Assembly: GCF_001690525.1 (NCBI RefSeq)
Contig: NZ_LZGT01000014.1
Coordinates: 1-64,000 of the forward strand
DNA from: Gilliamella sp. App6-5
GTDB taxonomy: Bacteria > Pseudomonadota > Gammaproteobacteria > Enterobacterales > Orbaceae
DNA length: 64,000 bases
Reading direction: 5' to 3'
Both the position numbers and the translations under genes were made by a program. The notes below the pieces were generated by a model. That model ran no database searches, was not told the DNA's origin, and worked only from the letters and a program-made list of their open reading frames with translations. Positions 36,532 to 45,901 of the stretch are shown piece after piece; the stretch's first letter is position 1; every line of letters begins with the position of its first letter.

Positions 36532-37738
36532 TTGTTAAGATATCACCTTCTTGAACTCTAGAATTCTTTAGATTATTCCACTGCAATATATCAGTAATTT
36601 TTACACGATAATTTTTTGCTATTGAATATAAACTATCACCTGCTTTGACAAGATAAGCAATCTTTTTTTCATTTCTAGAGAAGTTATCTTTGCTTACAAT
36701 GCTTTTGTTTTGAATGAAACTTGATCTAAATTCAAATGGCATATTAGCATGAGGAGTATCTTGTAGAAGTTCTGTAATTTCATTTGCAACAAGATTTTCT
36801 TTTTGTAATTTTTTAAATAAATCATGAGCATGAGTATAAGGAACAAGCAGATGAAAAGGACCATTTACTGTTTGTTGTACATATCCTGCATTGTATGTTG
36901 TTAACTCATCAAGCGATAATTTAGAATATTTAGCAATTTTAGCTAATGAAATATTTTTAGAAATATCAATTCTAACAAGCGAATTTTCGTAGTTACAATC
37001 AGGTAACTTAATGCCATATCGTTTATTATTTTTAACAATATCAATGATAGCTAAAATTTTAGGCACATAGTGCATGGTTTCAGTTGGCAAGTCTAATGAC
37101 CAATAATTTGTTGGTAAACCTTTTGCCTGATTTTTCTCAATGGCTTTTCTGACTCGACCTTCACCCGCATTATAAGCTGCAAGTGTTAAAAGCCAGTCCC
37201 CATTAAAACGGCTATTTAAATTTTGTAGCAGCGATATTGCAGAATTAGTGGAGGCTATTAGATCCCTACGGGCATCAAATGAATTACTTTGTTGTAACCC
37301 ATACTCTCTAGCTGTGACTGGTACAAATTGCCACAATCCCGCAGCTTGTGCTGGTGATGTTGCAAGTGGGTCATAAGCGCTCTCAATAAGAGGAACTAAA
37401 GCTAATTCAGCTGGTAGATTATTTCTACGAAGTTGATTAATAATGTAATAAACATAAGGTTCAGAACGTAAAGCAACTGTTTCAAATCCTTTAGGATTAC
37501 GTAATAATCGTTCTCGCTCTGCTTTAACTCGGCTATTTTCAGGAACATTGGCATCAATCTGATTAAGCATATATTGCCATGGGTTCTGAGTGATAGATAC
37601 ATAACTACTAGAATTACTTCTGTTATTAGCCGTGTTTTTCGAATACTTTATTCTAACAACAGGATTATATCGCGGTGCATGATGATGGCACGCACCTAGA
37701 AACAAACATAATGTTGTAAATATTAATAACTTTTTCAT
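36503..37738 (-). CDS. mltD: Membrane-bound lytic murein transglycosylase D
   Basis: MltD is an outer-membrane lipoprotein that cleaves peptidoglycan glycan strands to 1,6-anhydro products. The start at 37738 gives the lipoprotein signal MKKLLIFTTLCLFLGAC; an extra ATG upstream adds 7 residues. The SLT domain has the catalytic Glu in PLIESAYDPLATSPAQAAGLWQF and AYNAGEGRV. A single C-terminal LysM domain (YLVKAGDSLYSIAKNYRV) is seen, where E. coli has two. Confidence 0.93.
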   Translation of the reverse strand: MKKLLIFTTLCLFLGACHHHAPRYNPVVRIKYSKNTANNRSNSSSYVSITQNPWQYMLNQIDANVPENSRVKAERERLLRNPKGFETVALRSEPYVYYIINQLRRNNLPAELALVPLIESAYDPLATSPAQAAGLWQFVPVTAREYGLQQSNSFDARRDLIASTNSAISLLQNLNSRFNGDWLLTLAAYNAGEGRVRKAIEKNQAKGLPTNYWSLDLPTETMHYVPKILAIIDIVKNNKRYGIKLPDCNYENSLVRIDISKNISLAKIAKYSKLSLDELTTYNAGYVQQTVNGPFHLLVPYTHAHDLFKKLQKENLVANEITELLQDTPHANMPFEFRSSFIQNKSIVSKDNFSRNEKKIAYLVKAGDSLYSIAKNYRVKITDILQWNNLKNSRVQEGDILTINLASANPI

Positions 37739-37778
37739 TATTCCGTAAGTTTTACCCAAATTAAGTTTAATATTATAC

Positions 37779-38494
37779 CTAAAAAATGTCTTTTTGGCTC
37801 CTAAAAAAAGTGAACAAATCTAACTCATTATTAAAATTTAACTTATTTTGTAATTGATGTTCATGGCATCGCAAAAATAAGTTAATTTGCTTTTCTTTAG
37901 ACAAAAAAGACGGTAATGTTTTTGATTTTTTTGAAATCAGATCTATATAGCTTTTGATGCTTTTATCATTAGGCAATATGTGGGACGCAAAGGCTAAATT
38001 TGATAGAGTATATTCATGACCAGCACAGATTAAAGTATCATCAGGCAGCCGTTTTAAACGTTCTAATGAATCTAACATTTGTTGATAAGTACCCTCAAAA
38101 ACCCTTCTGCAACCAGCCGAAAAGAAAACAAATAAAGGTAGCAATAATAAGCTAAATGCCCAAGCGTATGTCCTGGTATTGCTATAACATCAAAGCTAAA
38201 ATTACCAATACAAACTTTATCTTGATTAATAAGATAATTAATCGGCAAATCAATTTCGCTAGGGCCGTAAATATCAATATGCTGATATTGAGCTTTTAAT
38301 TCACACACCCCACCAGTGTGATCAATATGGTGATGGGTAAGTAGGATTCCAAGGGGGAATAATTTATACTGATTAATATAATTAATAACAGGTCCAGCTT
38401 CGCCAGGATCAATAATCACGGCTTGATTATAAGAGTTGCTTAGAATCCAAATATAATTATCTTTTAAGGATTTGATGCTATTCAGTTGATACAT
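37779..38494 (-). pseudogene. gloB: Hydroxyacylglutathione hydrolase (glyoxalase II), disrupted by a small deletion
   Basis: The N-terminal half (MYQLNSIKSLKDNYIWIL) reads from 38494 with the metal motif LLTHHHIDHTGG and GHTLGHLAYYC. The frame then breaks near 38115-38135, and the rest (SAGCRRVFEGTYQQMLDSLERLKRLPDDTLICAGHEYT to RSQKDIF) continues in another frame. Glyoxalase II normally has a CGDTLFSAGCGR segment here; the GDTL residues, including the bridging metal-binding Asp, are missing. Loss of coding bases rather than a homopolymer change argues for real inactivation. Methylglyoxal detoxification by this route would be lost. Confidence 0.82.
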
Positions 38495-38570
38495 ATTATT
38501 TTTATACCATCAGTTATCTATATTAAAAGCAAGTAAATTTATATCAGTTTCATAAAAGTATTTTTATAAA

Positions 38571-39044
38571 TTAATCATTTATAGATTGTTCAAATATAGC
38601 GTCTTGCATAGTAGGGGATTGGGCTTGTGTTTTAGCTATAATGTCACAGCGCTCATTTTCAATATGACCAGCATGACCTTTGATCCAAATCCATTTAATG
38701 TTATGGGGTTGTACTAATTCATCAAGCTTTTTCCATAAGTCGACATTTTTTACTGGTTGTTTGCTGGCTGTCCTCCAACCATTTTTTTTCCAACCGTGGA
38801 TCCAATTCATAATACCGTTACGCAAATACTGACTATCAGAATATAACTCAATTTGACAAGGTTGCTTTAATTGTTCTAAAGCCACAATTGCAGCTAATAA
38901 TTCCATGCGATTATTCGTTGTTTTAAAAAAACCTTTCGATAATATCTTTTCAGTTTGTTTATATTTTAAAATAGCAGCATAACCACCGGGGCCCGGATTA
39001 CCAAGGCAGGAACCATCTGTATATATTTTGATTTTTTTTAACAT
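38571..39044 (-). CDS. rnhA: Ribonuclease HI
   Basis: RnhA degrades RNA in RNA-DNA hybrids. The 157-residue length is normal. The catalytic residues are in order: Asp in [20 protein letters not shown], Glu in [14 protein letters not shown], Asp in [12 protein letters not shown] and the C-terminal Asp in NERCDIIAK. Divergent from dnaQ, as in E. coli. Confidence 0.96.
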   Translation of the reverse strand: MLKKIKIYTDGSCLGNPGPGGYAAILKYKQTEKILSKGFFKTTNNRMELLAAIVALEQLKQPCQIELYSDSQYLRNGIMNWIHGWKKNGWRTASKQPVKNVDLWKKLDELVQPHNIKWIWIKGHAGHIENERCDIIAKTQAQSPTMQDAIFEQSIND

Positions 39045-39268
39045 TTTTTAAATTTATTTAATAATTATTGGGGATCGATTTAAATCTATTGTTTATTTTA
39101 ATTGAAAATGCAAATTAACAGTCATTTAATTTATTTACTGTTATTCTATAACTTTAGCAAATTGACGATTATCTTCATTTATAAAGGTATCAACATTAAA
39201 GTTTTTTGATGCTAGACTATACCACTAAAAATGTTTTTTCCCAATCATTGATATAAAAAGAGAAGCAA

Positions 39269-40006
39269 GTGATAAATCATTCTACGCGACAAATTGTATT
39301 AGATACTGAAACAACTGGTATGAACCAAGAAAGTAATAATCACTATGAAGGACATAAGATTATTGAAATTGGTGCTGTTGAAGTCATTAATCGCCGTTTA
39401 ACGGGTAACCATTTTCATGTTTACATTAATCCAGAACGCTTAATTGATGAAGATGCATTTAAAGTGCATGGCATAAGTGACGATTTTGTTAAAGATAAGC
39501 CGATTTTTAAAAATATAGCGCATGATTTTATTAAATTTATTGATGGCGCTGAATTAATTATCCACAATGCTTCGTTTGATGTAGGCTTTATGGATTATGA
39601 ATTTCGTCTTTGTGGGTTGGATTTTAAAACTGCTGATCATTGTATTGTTACTGATACCTTAGCCATGGCAAGGCGCCTATTTCCTGGTAAACGTAATAAC
39701 CTAGATGTATTATGTGAGCGCTATCAAATTGATAACTCTCACAGAACGCTGCATGGCGCGTTATTAGATGCCGAGATTTTAGCTGAAGTGTATTTAGCGA
39801 TGACCGGGGGGCAAACGACCTTATCTTTTAATGCAGAGGATAATAACTCATCTTCATCGGAAAATAATATAATAAAAAGAGTAGAACGTAACGGCGCGCC
39901 TTTAAAAGTAATCAAGGCAACTGAATATGAGCTTTCTGAACATAAATCAGTTTTAAAAAAAATTGATAAAAAAAGTAGTGGAGCATTATGGAATTTAAAT
40001 AAATGA
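39269..40006 (+). CDS. dnaQ: DNA polymerase III epsilon subunit (proofreading exonuclease)
   Basis: DnaQ is the 3'-5' proofreading exonuclease of the replicative polymerase. It starts at GTG 39269 and has 245 residues. The DEDDh motifs are RQIVLDTETTGMN (Exo I), LIIHNASFDVGFMDYE (Exo II) and HGALLDAEILAEVY (Exo III). The C-terminal tail that binds the alpha subunit is present (SSGALWNLNK). tRNA-Asp follows, as in E. coli (aspV). Confidence 0.95.
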   Translation: MINHSTRQIVLDTETTGMNQESNNHYEGHKIIEIGAVEVINRRLTGNHFHVYINPERLIDEDAFKVHGISDDFVKDKPIFKNIAHDFIKFIDGAELIIHNASFDVGFMDYEFRLCGLDFKTADHCIVTDTLAMARRLFPGKRNNLDVLCERYQIDNSHRTLHGALLDAEILAEVYLAMTGGQTTLSFNAEDNNSSSSENNIIKRVERNGAPLKVIKATEYELSEHKSVLKKIDKKSSGALWNLNK

Positions 40007-40047
40007 TTGCTTTATAGTCAATTAAACATTAATTTTAAAAATTTTAT

Positions 40048-40075
40048 TGACGATAACAAAAAAAATCTTTAATAT
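40048..40075 (+). promoter_or_regulatory. Promoter of tRNA-Asp
   Basis: TTGACG at 40048-40053 and TAATAT at 40070-40075, spaced 16 bp, lie 45 bp before the tRNA. Confidence 0.5.
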
Positions 40076-40120
40076 CACGCCTGTTTTAATGTTCTAGCAT
40101 TAAAACTATCAAACAAAAGC

Positions 40121-40197
40121 GGAGCGGTAGTTCAGTTGGTTAGAATACTTGCCTGTCACGCAGGGGGTCGCGGGTTCGAGCCCCGTCCGTTCCGCCA
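40121..40197 (+). tRNA. tRNA-Asp (anticodon GTC)
   Basis: This 77-nt tRNA has an encoded CCA. Acceptor GGAGCGG pairs with CCGTTCC, the anticodon loop CTGTCAC gives GTC, and the T arm is GGGTTCGAGCCCC. Its position behind dnaQ is conserved in enterobacteria. Confidence 0.95.
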
Positions 40198-40290
40198 ATT
40201 CATCAGATCTTATCTAAATCTATTTAGTCTATTTATTACCAGCCAAAAATAAATAAAGCAGAATTGTATAAATTTTTTATTGAAAATGGA

Positions 40291-40321
40291 ATTACAGGGT
40301 AAGTTACCCTGTAACTTTTTA
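40291..40321. terminator. Terminator shared by tRNA-Asp and the DHOD-like gene
   Basis: TTACAGGGTAA/TTACCCTGTAA form an 11-bp stem followed by CTTTTT on the plus strand, 13 bp from the convergent downstream gene. Confidence 0.75.
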
Positions 40322-40333
40322 TGTTTTTTTCAA

Positions 40334-41398
40334 CTATCCATTTTCATTCAAAAGGCCTTTCTTGATTTCTATCGCAAGAAGTGGATTCCACATAGCACCC
40401 GTTGCACTCATAACAGCATCAGCACCACTTTTTATAAATTGATGATAATGTTCACTAGAACCAACTCCACCGACACCCACAATAGCAAATTTTAGATCCA
40501 TTTGTTTACGATATTTAGCTAAACGACTCACCATATCTAAGCCAGCCCAACGGATTGCATCACCACAAATTCCACCTTCTTTTCTATTTTCACCTAAGGC
40601 CGGGTAACCTTTAGCATCAACGGGTTTAGCCGATAATGTGTTGATGGCGCTTAAACCGTCAATGATAGTTCCGACACGAGTTAATAAAGAAATAATCTTT
40701 TCATCATCAGGAAAATACGCTAGTTTTAAAATAAGTGGACGATCAGGCACAGCAGTTTTAATGGCATTAACTATTCGTTCAACTTTGTCTACATCAAAGC
40801 AAAGTAGTTTACTTGCTCCTTCGTTTGGGCAACTTAAATTTGCTTCAAGAATAGGTGCATTGGTCTCTCTAACTAATTTTGCTGCTAAAGCGTAATCTTT
40901 TTCTATTTCTCCATTACCTTGTGTTCCTTGGAAACTACCTATTACACATTGTCCATTGCCAGCTGATTTTACAGCGTCAGCCATATCGAGTTGCCAAATA
41001 TCAGGTGAAAATGAAGGCACGCCAAATGAGTTGGTAATTGATAATGGCTGATTATAATTGGTATCAGCTAATACTGTATCTAGATTGCATGATAATTTAT
41101 CTTTAGGATGAACAGATAAAACATTAGGTAAAGGATGGCATTTATGTAGTTTAGTTCTGACCGTTTTATATACGCATAAGTCAAATCCATAAGCAAAAGC
41201 AGCTTTAATATAGTTTGCATTTAATAGTGGACCAGCGGGCATACCGAATGGTAAATTGACCTCAATATTTAAGAATTTTGAAATTGTTGTTGGGATTTTT
41301 TGTACTTTATCGAGTTGTGCAAAAAGTCCAAAGGGTCCTTGAGCATAATTATCTTCGTAGCTTATATTTGGATTATAAAAAGGTGTTAAAGATTTCAT
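40334..41398 (-). CDS. Dihydroorotate dehydrogenase-like FMN enzyme
   Basis: This 354-residue FMN-dependent TIM-barrel enzyme is of the dihydroorotate dehydrogenase/dihydropyrimidine dehydrogenase family. Visible blocks are NLPFGMPAGPLLNANYIKAA, SITNSFGVPS, ILEANLSCPNEGASKLL (Cys at the class 1 catalytic position), LILKLAYFPDD and VGVGGVGSSEHYHQFIKSGADAVMSATG (phosphate-binding). It differs enough from enterobacterial class 2 PyrD that I do not give a gene name; it may be a soluble class 1-like enzyme or a relative with another pyrimidine substrate. A possible attenuator with a leader frame lies upstream. Confidence 0.75.
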   Translation of the reverse strand: MKSLTPFYNPNISYEDNYAQGPFGLFAQLDKVQKIPTTISKFLNIEVNLPFGMPAGPLLNANYIKAAFAYGFDLCVYKTVRTKLHKCHPLPNVLSVHPKDKLSCNLDTVLADTNYNQPLSITNSFGVPSFSPDIWQLDMADAVKSAGNGQCVIGSFQGTQGNGEIEKDYALAAKLVRETNAPILEANLSCPNEGASKLLCFDVDKVERIVNAIKTAVPDRPLILKLAYFPDDEKIISLLTRVGTIIDGLSAINTLSAKPVDAKGYPALGENRKEGGICGDAIRWAGLDMVSRLAKYRKQMDLKFAIVGVGGVGSSEHYHQFIKSGADAVMSATGAMWNPLLAIEIKKGLLNENG

Positions 41399-41467
41399 AC
41401 TATCTCCTGATTATACATGTCTTAAAGTAAATTGATTATTAATTTGAAATGGTTAAAAAACAGTTTG

Positions 41468-41569
41468 TTAACCAAAAAAAATCCTCCATGAAGGAGGATT
41501 TAAAAATAGGGTAAGTAGAGAATAAAAAGATAATTTTGATTTTAATTTGTTAATGGGTATTCCAAACAT
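41468..41569 (-). CDS. Possible leader peptide of the DHOD-like gene
   Basis: A 33-codon frame (MFGIPINKLKSKLS...) begins at 41569 and ends at 41468, about 70 bp before the downstream start. It runs through the hairpin at 41478-41503, and its middle is rich in U codons (LSFYSLLTLFL). A leader frame spanning the attenuator and a U-rich stretch before it are features of UTP-sensed pyrimidine attenuation such as E. coli pyrBI. The ribosome site is weak, so translation is uncertain. Confidence 0.3.
   Translation of the reverse strand: MFGIPINKLKSKLSFYSLLTLFLNPPSWRIFFG
41478..41503 (-). terminator. Strong hairpin terminator in the 5' leader, candidate attenuator
   Basis: AATCCTCC/GGAGGATT with a 5-nt loop is followed on the minus strand by eight T. 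It points toward the DHOD-like gene and lies 80 bp upstream of its start. No minus-strand gene precedes it, so it fits transcription attenuation of the downstream gene better than ordinary termination. Confidence 0.6.
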
Positions 41570-41910
41570 TCTAATATTCTCTTTTTGTTAACTTTAAGGC
41601 ATTTTAGCTGATCAAATTTAAAATTCAATATGAAAATTTAAAAAATATGTAACTAAATGAAAAGGTTATAATATTATTTTTTAGATTTATAGTTATACAG
41701 TGGAAACTTTAAACACTGTCAAGTATAAAAAATAAGTAAAGTCTTATTTTATTTATATCGATAATTTTCTAATCAATTAATAAATTAAGAAAAATTTTTG
41801 TCGAAAAAATGATACACCAGCTATTAATGAAATTAACGTAAGTGGAGAATGACTATTGGTAATGTTATCATTATTGAAAACGAAAAAGATTAAATGTTAG
41901 GTATATAAAA
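41570..41910 (+). other. Upstream region of the fumarate reductase gene
   Basis: This AT-rich stretch without a gene lies between the leader on the minus strand and the start at 41911. It must hold the divergent promoters; I see no convincing FNR or CRP palindrome by eye. Confidence 0.4.
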
Positions 41911-44682
41911 ATGCAAAATGAAAATATTTTTAAATCGTTAACGCTACCCAATGGTGTTGAATTAAAAAACCGTATAATGATGGCACCAATGACAACATGT
42001 TCTGGTTTTTATGATGGTTCTGTTACACATGACTTGATCGAATATTATCGTGTAAGATCTGGTGAAATAGGGGCTATTATTGTTGAATGTGGATTTATCG
42101 ATAATAAAGGCTTAGCTTTTCCTGGAGCGATTGGTTTAGATAGTGACGATAAAATTGAAGGATTAGCTAAAATTGCTCAAGCTATCAAAGATCAAGGCTC
42201 TAAAGCAATTATTCAAGTGTATCATGGCGGAAGAATGGTCGAACCTAAACTCATTGGTGGACAATCTCCTGTAGGGCCTAGTGCAATTGCAGCTCCGCGT
42301 CCTAATGCTGCTATGCCAATTGAATTGACTACTGATGAAGTGGACGAAATGATTGATAAGTTTGGTCAAGCCGTGCGTCGAGCTATTCTGGCTGGTTTTG
42401 ACGGGGTAGAGATTCATGGTGCTAATACTTATTTAATTCAACAATTCTATTCTCCTAATTCAAATCAAAGGAATGATAAATGGGGCGGAAGCCGTGATAA
42501 TCGTACTCGATTCCCGCTTGCTATTTTAAATATCACCCATAATATGGTTAAACAATATGCAACACCTGAATTTATTGTTGGTTATCGTTTTTCACCTGAA
42601 GAGCTAGAAGTCCCAGGCATTCGTTTTGATGATTCCATGTATTTACTTGAAAAATTAGCTGACAAAGGGCTTGATTATGTCCATTTTTCAATGGGAACAA
42701 CACTTAGACCATCTATTGTTGATACACAAGATCCAACCCCACTAATTAAAAAATATGTAGCAATGCGATCGGCCACATTAGCAAAAATTCCTGTTGTGGG
42801 TGTTGGTAATGTTATTAATCTAAATGATGTTAATGATGCAATCAATAATGGTTATGACTTAGTCGCTGTTGGACGAGCTTGTATTGCTTATCCTGATTGG
42901 ATTAGCCGTATTAAGAAAGGTGAAAAACTAGAACTGTTTATCAATAGTGATAAACGTGAAGAACTTAATATTCCTGAACCTTTATGGCGTTTTTCTTTGG
43001 TTGAAAGCTTGATTCGTGATGTTAATCTTAATGTTAAAAAATTTAAACCAGGTAATTATCAAGAAACAGTTAACGATGAATCTTACGAATTTCTTATTAA
43101 TGTTGAATTAGGTAAAGACTTTATTAAAGATATGGCATTAGTGAATGCTAAAGAGTTTGATAATGATATCCTAGATAATTTTACTGTTATAAAAAATAGA
43201 ATTATTGATTCCAATAGTTCACATGTTGATACGATTTCAGGAGCAACTACCCAATGTGAAGCTTTTAAAAAAGCAGTCACTAAAGCGATGGCAAAATCTA
43301 ACAAAGAGGCGATTATTGCCGAAGGTGGCGATCCTAATGACCAATCTTTCGATGTAGTGGTAGTTGGTAGTGGTGGTGCTGGGCTAGCGGCTGCTATTCA
43401 AGTGCATGATCTGGGCGCAAATGTAGTAATTGTTGAGCAAATGTCTGTCATTGGCGGTAATACCAATAAAGCCTCAGCTGGTATGAATGCCGCAGAAACT
43501 AAGTTCCAAAAACTTAAAGGTATCAAAGACAGTAAAGAACTTTTCTATCAAGAAACGATGATAGGTGGAAAAAATAAAAATAATCCTGACTTATTACATT
43601 ATTTTGTTGAAAATGCACCAGATGCGATCAATTGGTTAGATGAGAATGGTATTGAACTAAGTGGCATTACAACAACTGGTGGTATGAGTATTGATCGAAC
43701 ACACCGCCCAGAAAGTGGTGCAGCGGTAGGTGGTTTCTTAATCAGTGGACTAGTCAGAAATATCAATAAGCGTGGTATCGAAGTCATGCTTGATACAGCA
43801 GTTACTGAAATTGTCACCGAAAACCACAAAGTTATTGGCGTTAAAGTTTCAGAAGAAGACGGTTCAACTCATATGATAAAAACCAAAGCAGTCATTATTG
43901 CAACCGGTGGATTTAGTGCTAATACTGCAATGGTTGAAAAATATCGCCCTGATCTTAAAGGATTTGTCACCACCAATCATAAAGGTGCCACCGGCTCTGG
44001 TATTATGATACTTGAAAAGCTTGGTGCTGGAACTGTTGATATGGGAGAAATTCAAATCCATCCAACAGTTGAACAAACCTCTTCTTATTTAATTTCAGAA
44101 TCTATTCGTGGTGGGGGCGCGATACTTGTATCGCAAGAAGGCCAACGATTTGTTAATGAGCTTGACACCCGAGACAATGTATCAGCTGAGATTATCAAAC
44201 TACCGGAACACTATGCTTATATCTTATTTGATCAACAAATACGTGATGAAAACAGATCAGTTGAAGAATATGTTGCAAATGAACTTGTTACCCAAGCAAA
44301 TACGATTGAAGAATTAGCTCAAAAGCTATCGATTAATGACAACACATTAACGAAAACTGTAAAACGATACAATCAGTTTGCAACAACTAAACACGATGAA
44401 GATTTTGGACGAACAACGGGTATGCGTCATCCGATAGAAAAAGGGCCTTTCTATGCAATAAAAATTGCACCTGGTGTTCATCATACCATGGGCGGTGTAA
44501 CTATCAATATTCAAACACAAGTCTTAGATACTAATAAAAATGTCATTCAAGGCGTGTTCGCCGCAGGTGAGGTAGTGGGTGGTGTACATGGCGCAAATCG
44601 TATAGGAGGTAACGCTGTTGCAGATATCATTATTTTTGGTATACAAGCGGGCAAAAAAGCTGGTGATTATATCAAAAGTTAG
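41911..44682 (+). CDS. Soluble NADH:fumarate reductase (OYE-like, FMN_bind and FAD_binding_2 domains)
   Basis: This three-domain cytoplasmic flavoprotein has 923 residues. Residues about 1-360 form an old-yellow-enzyme-like FMN barrel (YGGRMVEP-type HGG loop, RNDKWGGSRDNRTRF) that would take electrons from NADH. Residues about 380-465 are an FMN_bind domain with the flavinylation motif DTISGATT (Asp 440, acceptor Thr expected at 446). Residues about 480-923 form a fumarate reductase/succinate dehydrogenase flavoprotein domain starting VVVGSGGAGLAAA and ending EVVGGVHGANRIGGNA. The same order is known in the Klebsiella NADH:fumarate reductase. The adjacent apbE gene supplies the covalent FMN. 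It allows fumarate to serve as an electron sink without membrane quinones. Confidence 0.85.
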   Translation: MQNENIFKSLTLPNGVELKNRIMMAPMTTCSGFYDGSVTHDLIEYYRVRSGEIGAIIVECGFIDNKGLAFPGAIGLDSDDKIEGLAKIAQAIKDQGSKAIIQVYHGGRMVEPKLIGGQSPVGPSAIAAPRPNAAMPIELTTDEVDEMIDKFGQAVRRAILAGFDGVEIHGANTYLIQQFYSPNSNQRNDKWGGSRDNRTRFPLAILNITHNMVKQYATPEFIVGYRFSPEELEVPGIRFDDSMYLLEKLADKGLDYVHFSMGTTLRPSIVDTQDPTPLIKKYVAMRSATLAKIPVVGVGNVINLNDVNDAINNGYDLVAVGRACIAYPDWISRIKKGEKLELFINSDKREELNIPEPLWRFSLVESLIRDVNLNVKKFKPGNYQETVNDESYEFLINVELGKDFIKDMALVNAKEFDNDILDNFTVIKNRIIDSNSSHVDTISGATTQCEAFKKAVTKAMAKSNKEAIIAEGGDPNDQSFDVVVVGSGGAGLAAAIQVHDLGANVVIVEQMSVIGGNTNKASAGMNAAETKFQKLKGIKDSKELFYQETMIGGKNKNNPDLLHYFVENAPDAINWLDENGIELSGITTTGGMSIDRTHRPESGAAVGGFLISGLVRNINKRGIEVMLDTAVTEIVTENHKVIGVKVSEEDGSTHMIKTKAVIIATGGFSANTAMVEKYRPDLKGFVTTNHKGATGSGIMILEKLGAGTVDMGEIQIHPTVEQTSSYLISESIRGGGAILVSQEGQRFVNELDTRDNVSAEIIKLPEHYAYILFDQQIRDENRSVEEYVANELVTQANTIEELAQKLSINDNTLTKTVKRYNQFATTKHDEDFGRTTGMRHPIEKGPFYAIKIAPGVHHTMGGVTINIQTQVLDTNKNVIQGVFAAGEVVGGVHGANRIGGNAVADIIIFGIQAGKKAGDYIKS

Positions 44683-44711
44683 CTTGTTATAACTATTTGA
44701 GCTTGTTTAGT

Positions 44712-45683
44712 ATGGTACGTCCTAGCTATGAATATACTCAAACTTTAATGGGAACAACGGTTTCATTAACGCTATTAGAGCCTAATGAAGCCGCTGCATA
44801 TGCTGTTTTTGAAACCATAAAAGTGCTTGAGGATAAATTAACCGTTAATAGGTCGTTATCAGAAGTTATGTCAATTAATTTAGCAGCTGGCCAATGCCCT
44901 GTTAAAGTAAGCCATTCTGTGTTTTCTTTGATTGAACAAGCTCAAAAAGTCAGCCTACATTTCAATAGCTGCTTTAATTTTGCCATTGGTCCATTAATTA
45001 AGCTTTGGAAAATTGGCTTTCAAGATTATCAAGTACCATCTACCAAGTTAATAAAACAACAATTATTGTTAACTGATCCTAAAAATGTTGAACTGGATGT
45101 AAAGACCCATTCCATATTTTTGAAAAAATCTGGGATGGAAATTGATTTAGGTGCAATTGCTAAAGGATATATTGCTGATGTCGTCAAATTGATTTTACAA
45201 CAATATCAAGTGTATCAAGGCATCATTAATTTAGGTGGTAATGTATTAACATTGGGTAAATCTTCACTTAATGAAGACGGCTATTGGCATGTGGGGCTAA
45301 GAAAACCGTTTTCAACTAAAAATAAGCTGTCTGGGATTATTAAAGTTATAAACAAGTCGGTTGTAACATCGGGGATTTATGAGCGCTTTTTTATACAAAA
45401 CAGTCATCTTTACCATCACATATTTAATCCCAAAACAGGCTATCCACTAGACAATGAATTAGAAAGCGTGACAATAATTTCAGATTCTTCATTGGAAGGC
45501 GATATTTATTCAACTGTCTTTTATGGATGGGGACTTGATAAAAGTAGAGAATATTTACAAAAACATCAAAACTTATCAGCTATATTCTTGTTAAAAAATA
45601 AAACAATAACATTAATCAATACTGATAATTTTATTTTTCAACAGCTTGATACTCAATACACAATCAGCAGAGATTATAATTAA
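44712..45683 (+). CDS. apbE: FAD:protein FMN transferase
   Basis: ApbE attaches FMN covalently to Thr in target proteins. Start ATG 44712 is chosen; TTG 44697 would add five residues. The family pattern is TLMGTTVSL, GMEIDLGAIAKGYIADVV (Mg/FAD site), INLGGNVLTLG, VVTSGIYERFF and HIFNPKTGYPLDNELESVTI. No lipoprotein signal is seen, so it is cytoplasmic, as needed for the soluble fumarate reductase 29 bp upstream, its probable substrate. Confidence 0.9.
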   Translation: MVRPSYEYTQTLMGTTVSLTLLEPNEAAAYAVFETIKVLEDKLTVNRSLSEVMSINLAAGQCPVKVSHSVFSLIEQAQKVSLHFNSCFNFAIGPLIKLWKIGFQDYQVPSTKLIKQQLLLTDPKNVELDVKTHSIFLKKSGMEIDLGAIAKGYIADVVKLILQQYQVYQGIINLGGNVLTLGKSSLNEDGYWHVGLRKPFSTKNKLSGIIKVINKSVVTSGIYERFFIQNSHLYHHIFNPKTGYPLDNELESVTIISDSSLEGDIYSTVFYGWGLDKSREYLQKHQNLSAIFLLKNKTITLINTDNFIFQQLDTQYTISRDYN

Positions 45684-45901
45684 GATTGCCATCAAAAAAT
45701 CATAAATAATATTAATTTTATTTAAGTTTTTATGGTTTATTTGATGTTTTGCTCAAAATTTTGTTAAAAATTTAATTCTTTTGATGCTTTTATATAAGAC
45801 AATAAACTTGTGCAAATAATGGAGTACGAAGTGAGTATCATAGTGTAACAAAATTAAATATTAACTTATTAAATACTATTTAAATTAAAAAGGAAGATAC
45901 T

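Noticed and set aside
44108-44317. Plus-strand 69-codon frame inside fumarate reductase
   Set aside because: It overlaps a long well-supported gene in another frame and shows no ribosome site or similarity.
45684-45901. FNR-like half-sites (TTGAT) upstream of the dicarboxylate transporter
   Set aside because: The matching half is wrongly spaced and AT-rich sequence gives many such halves; not strong enough to list.
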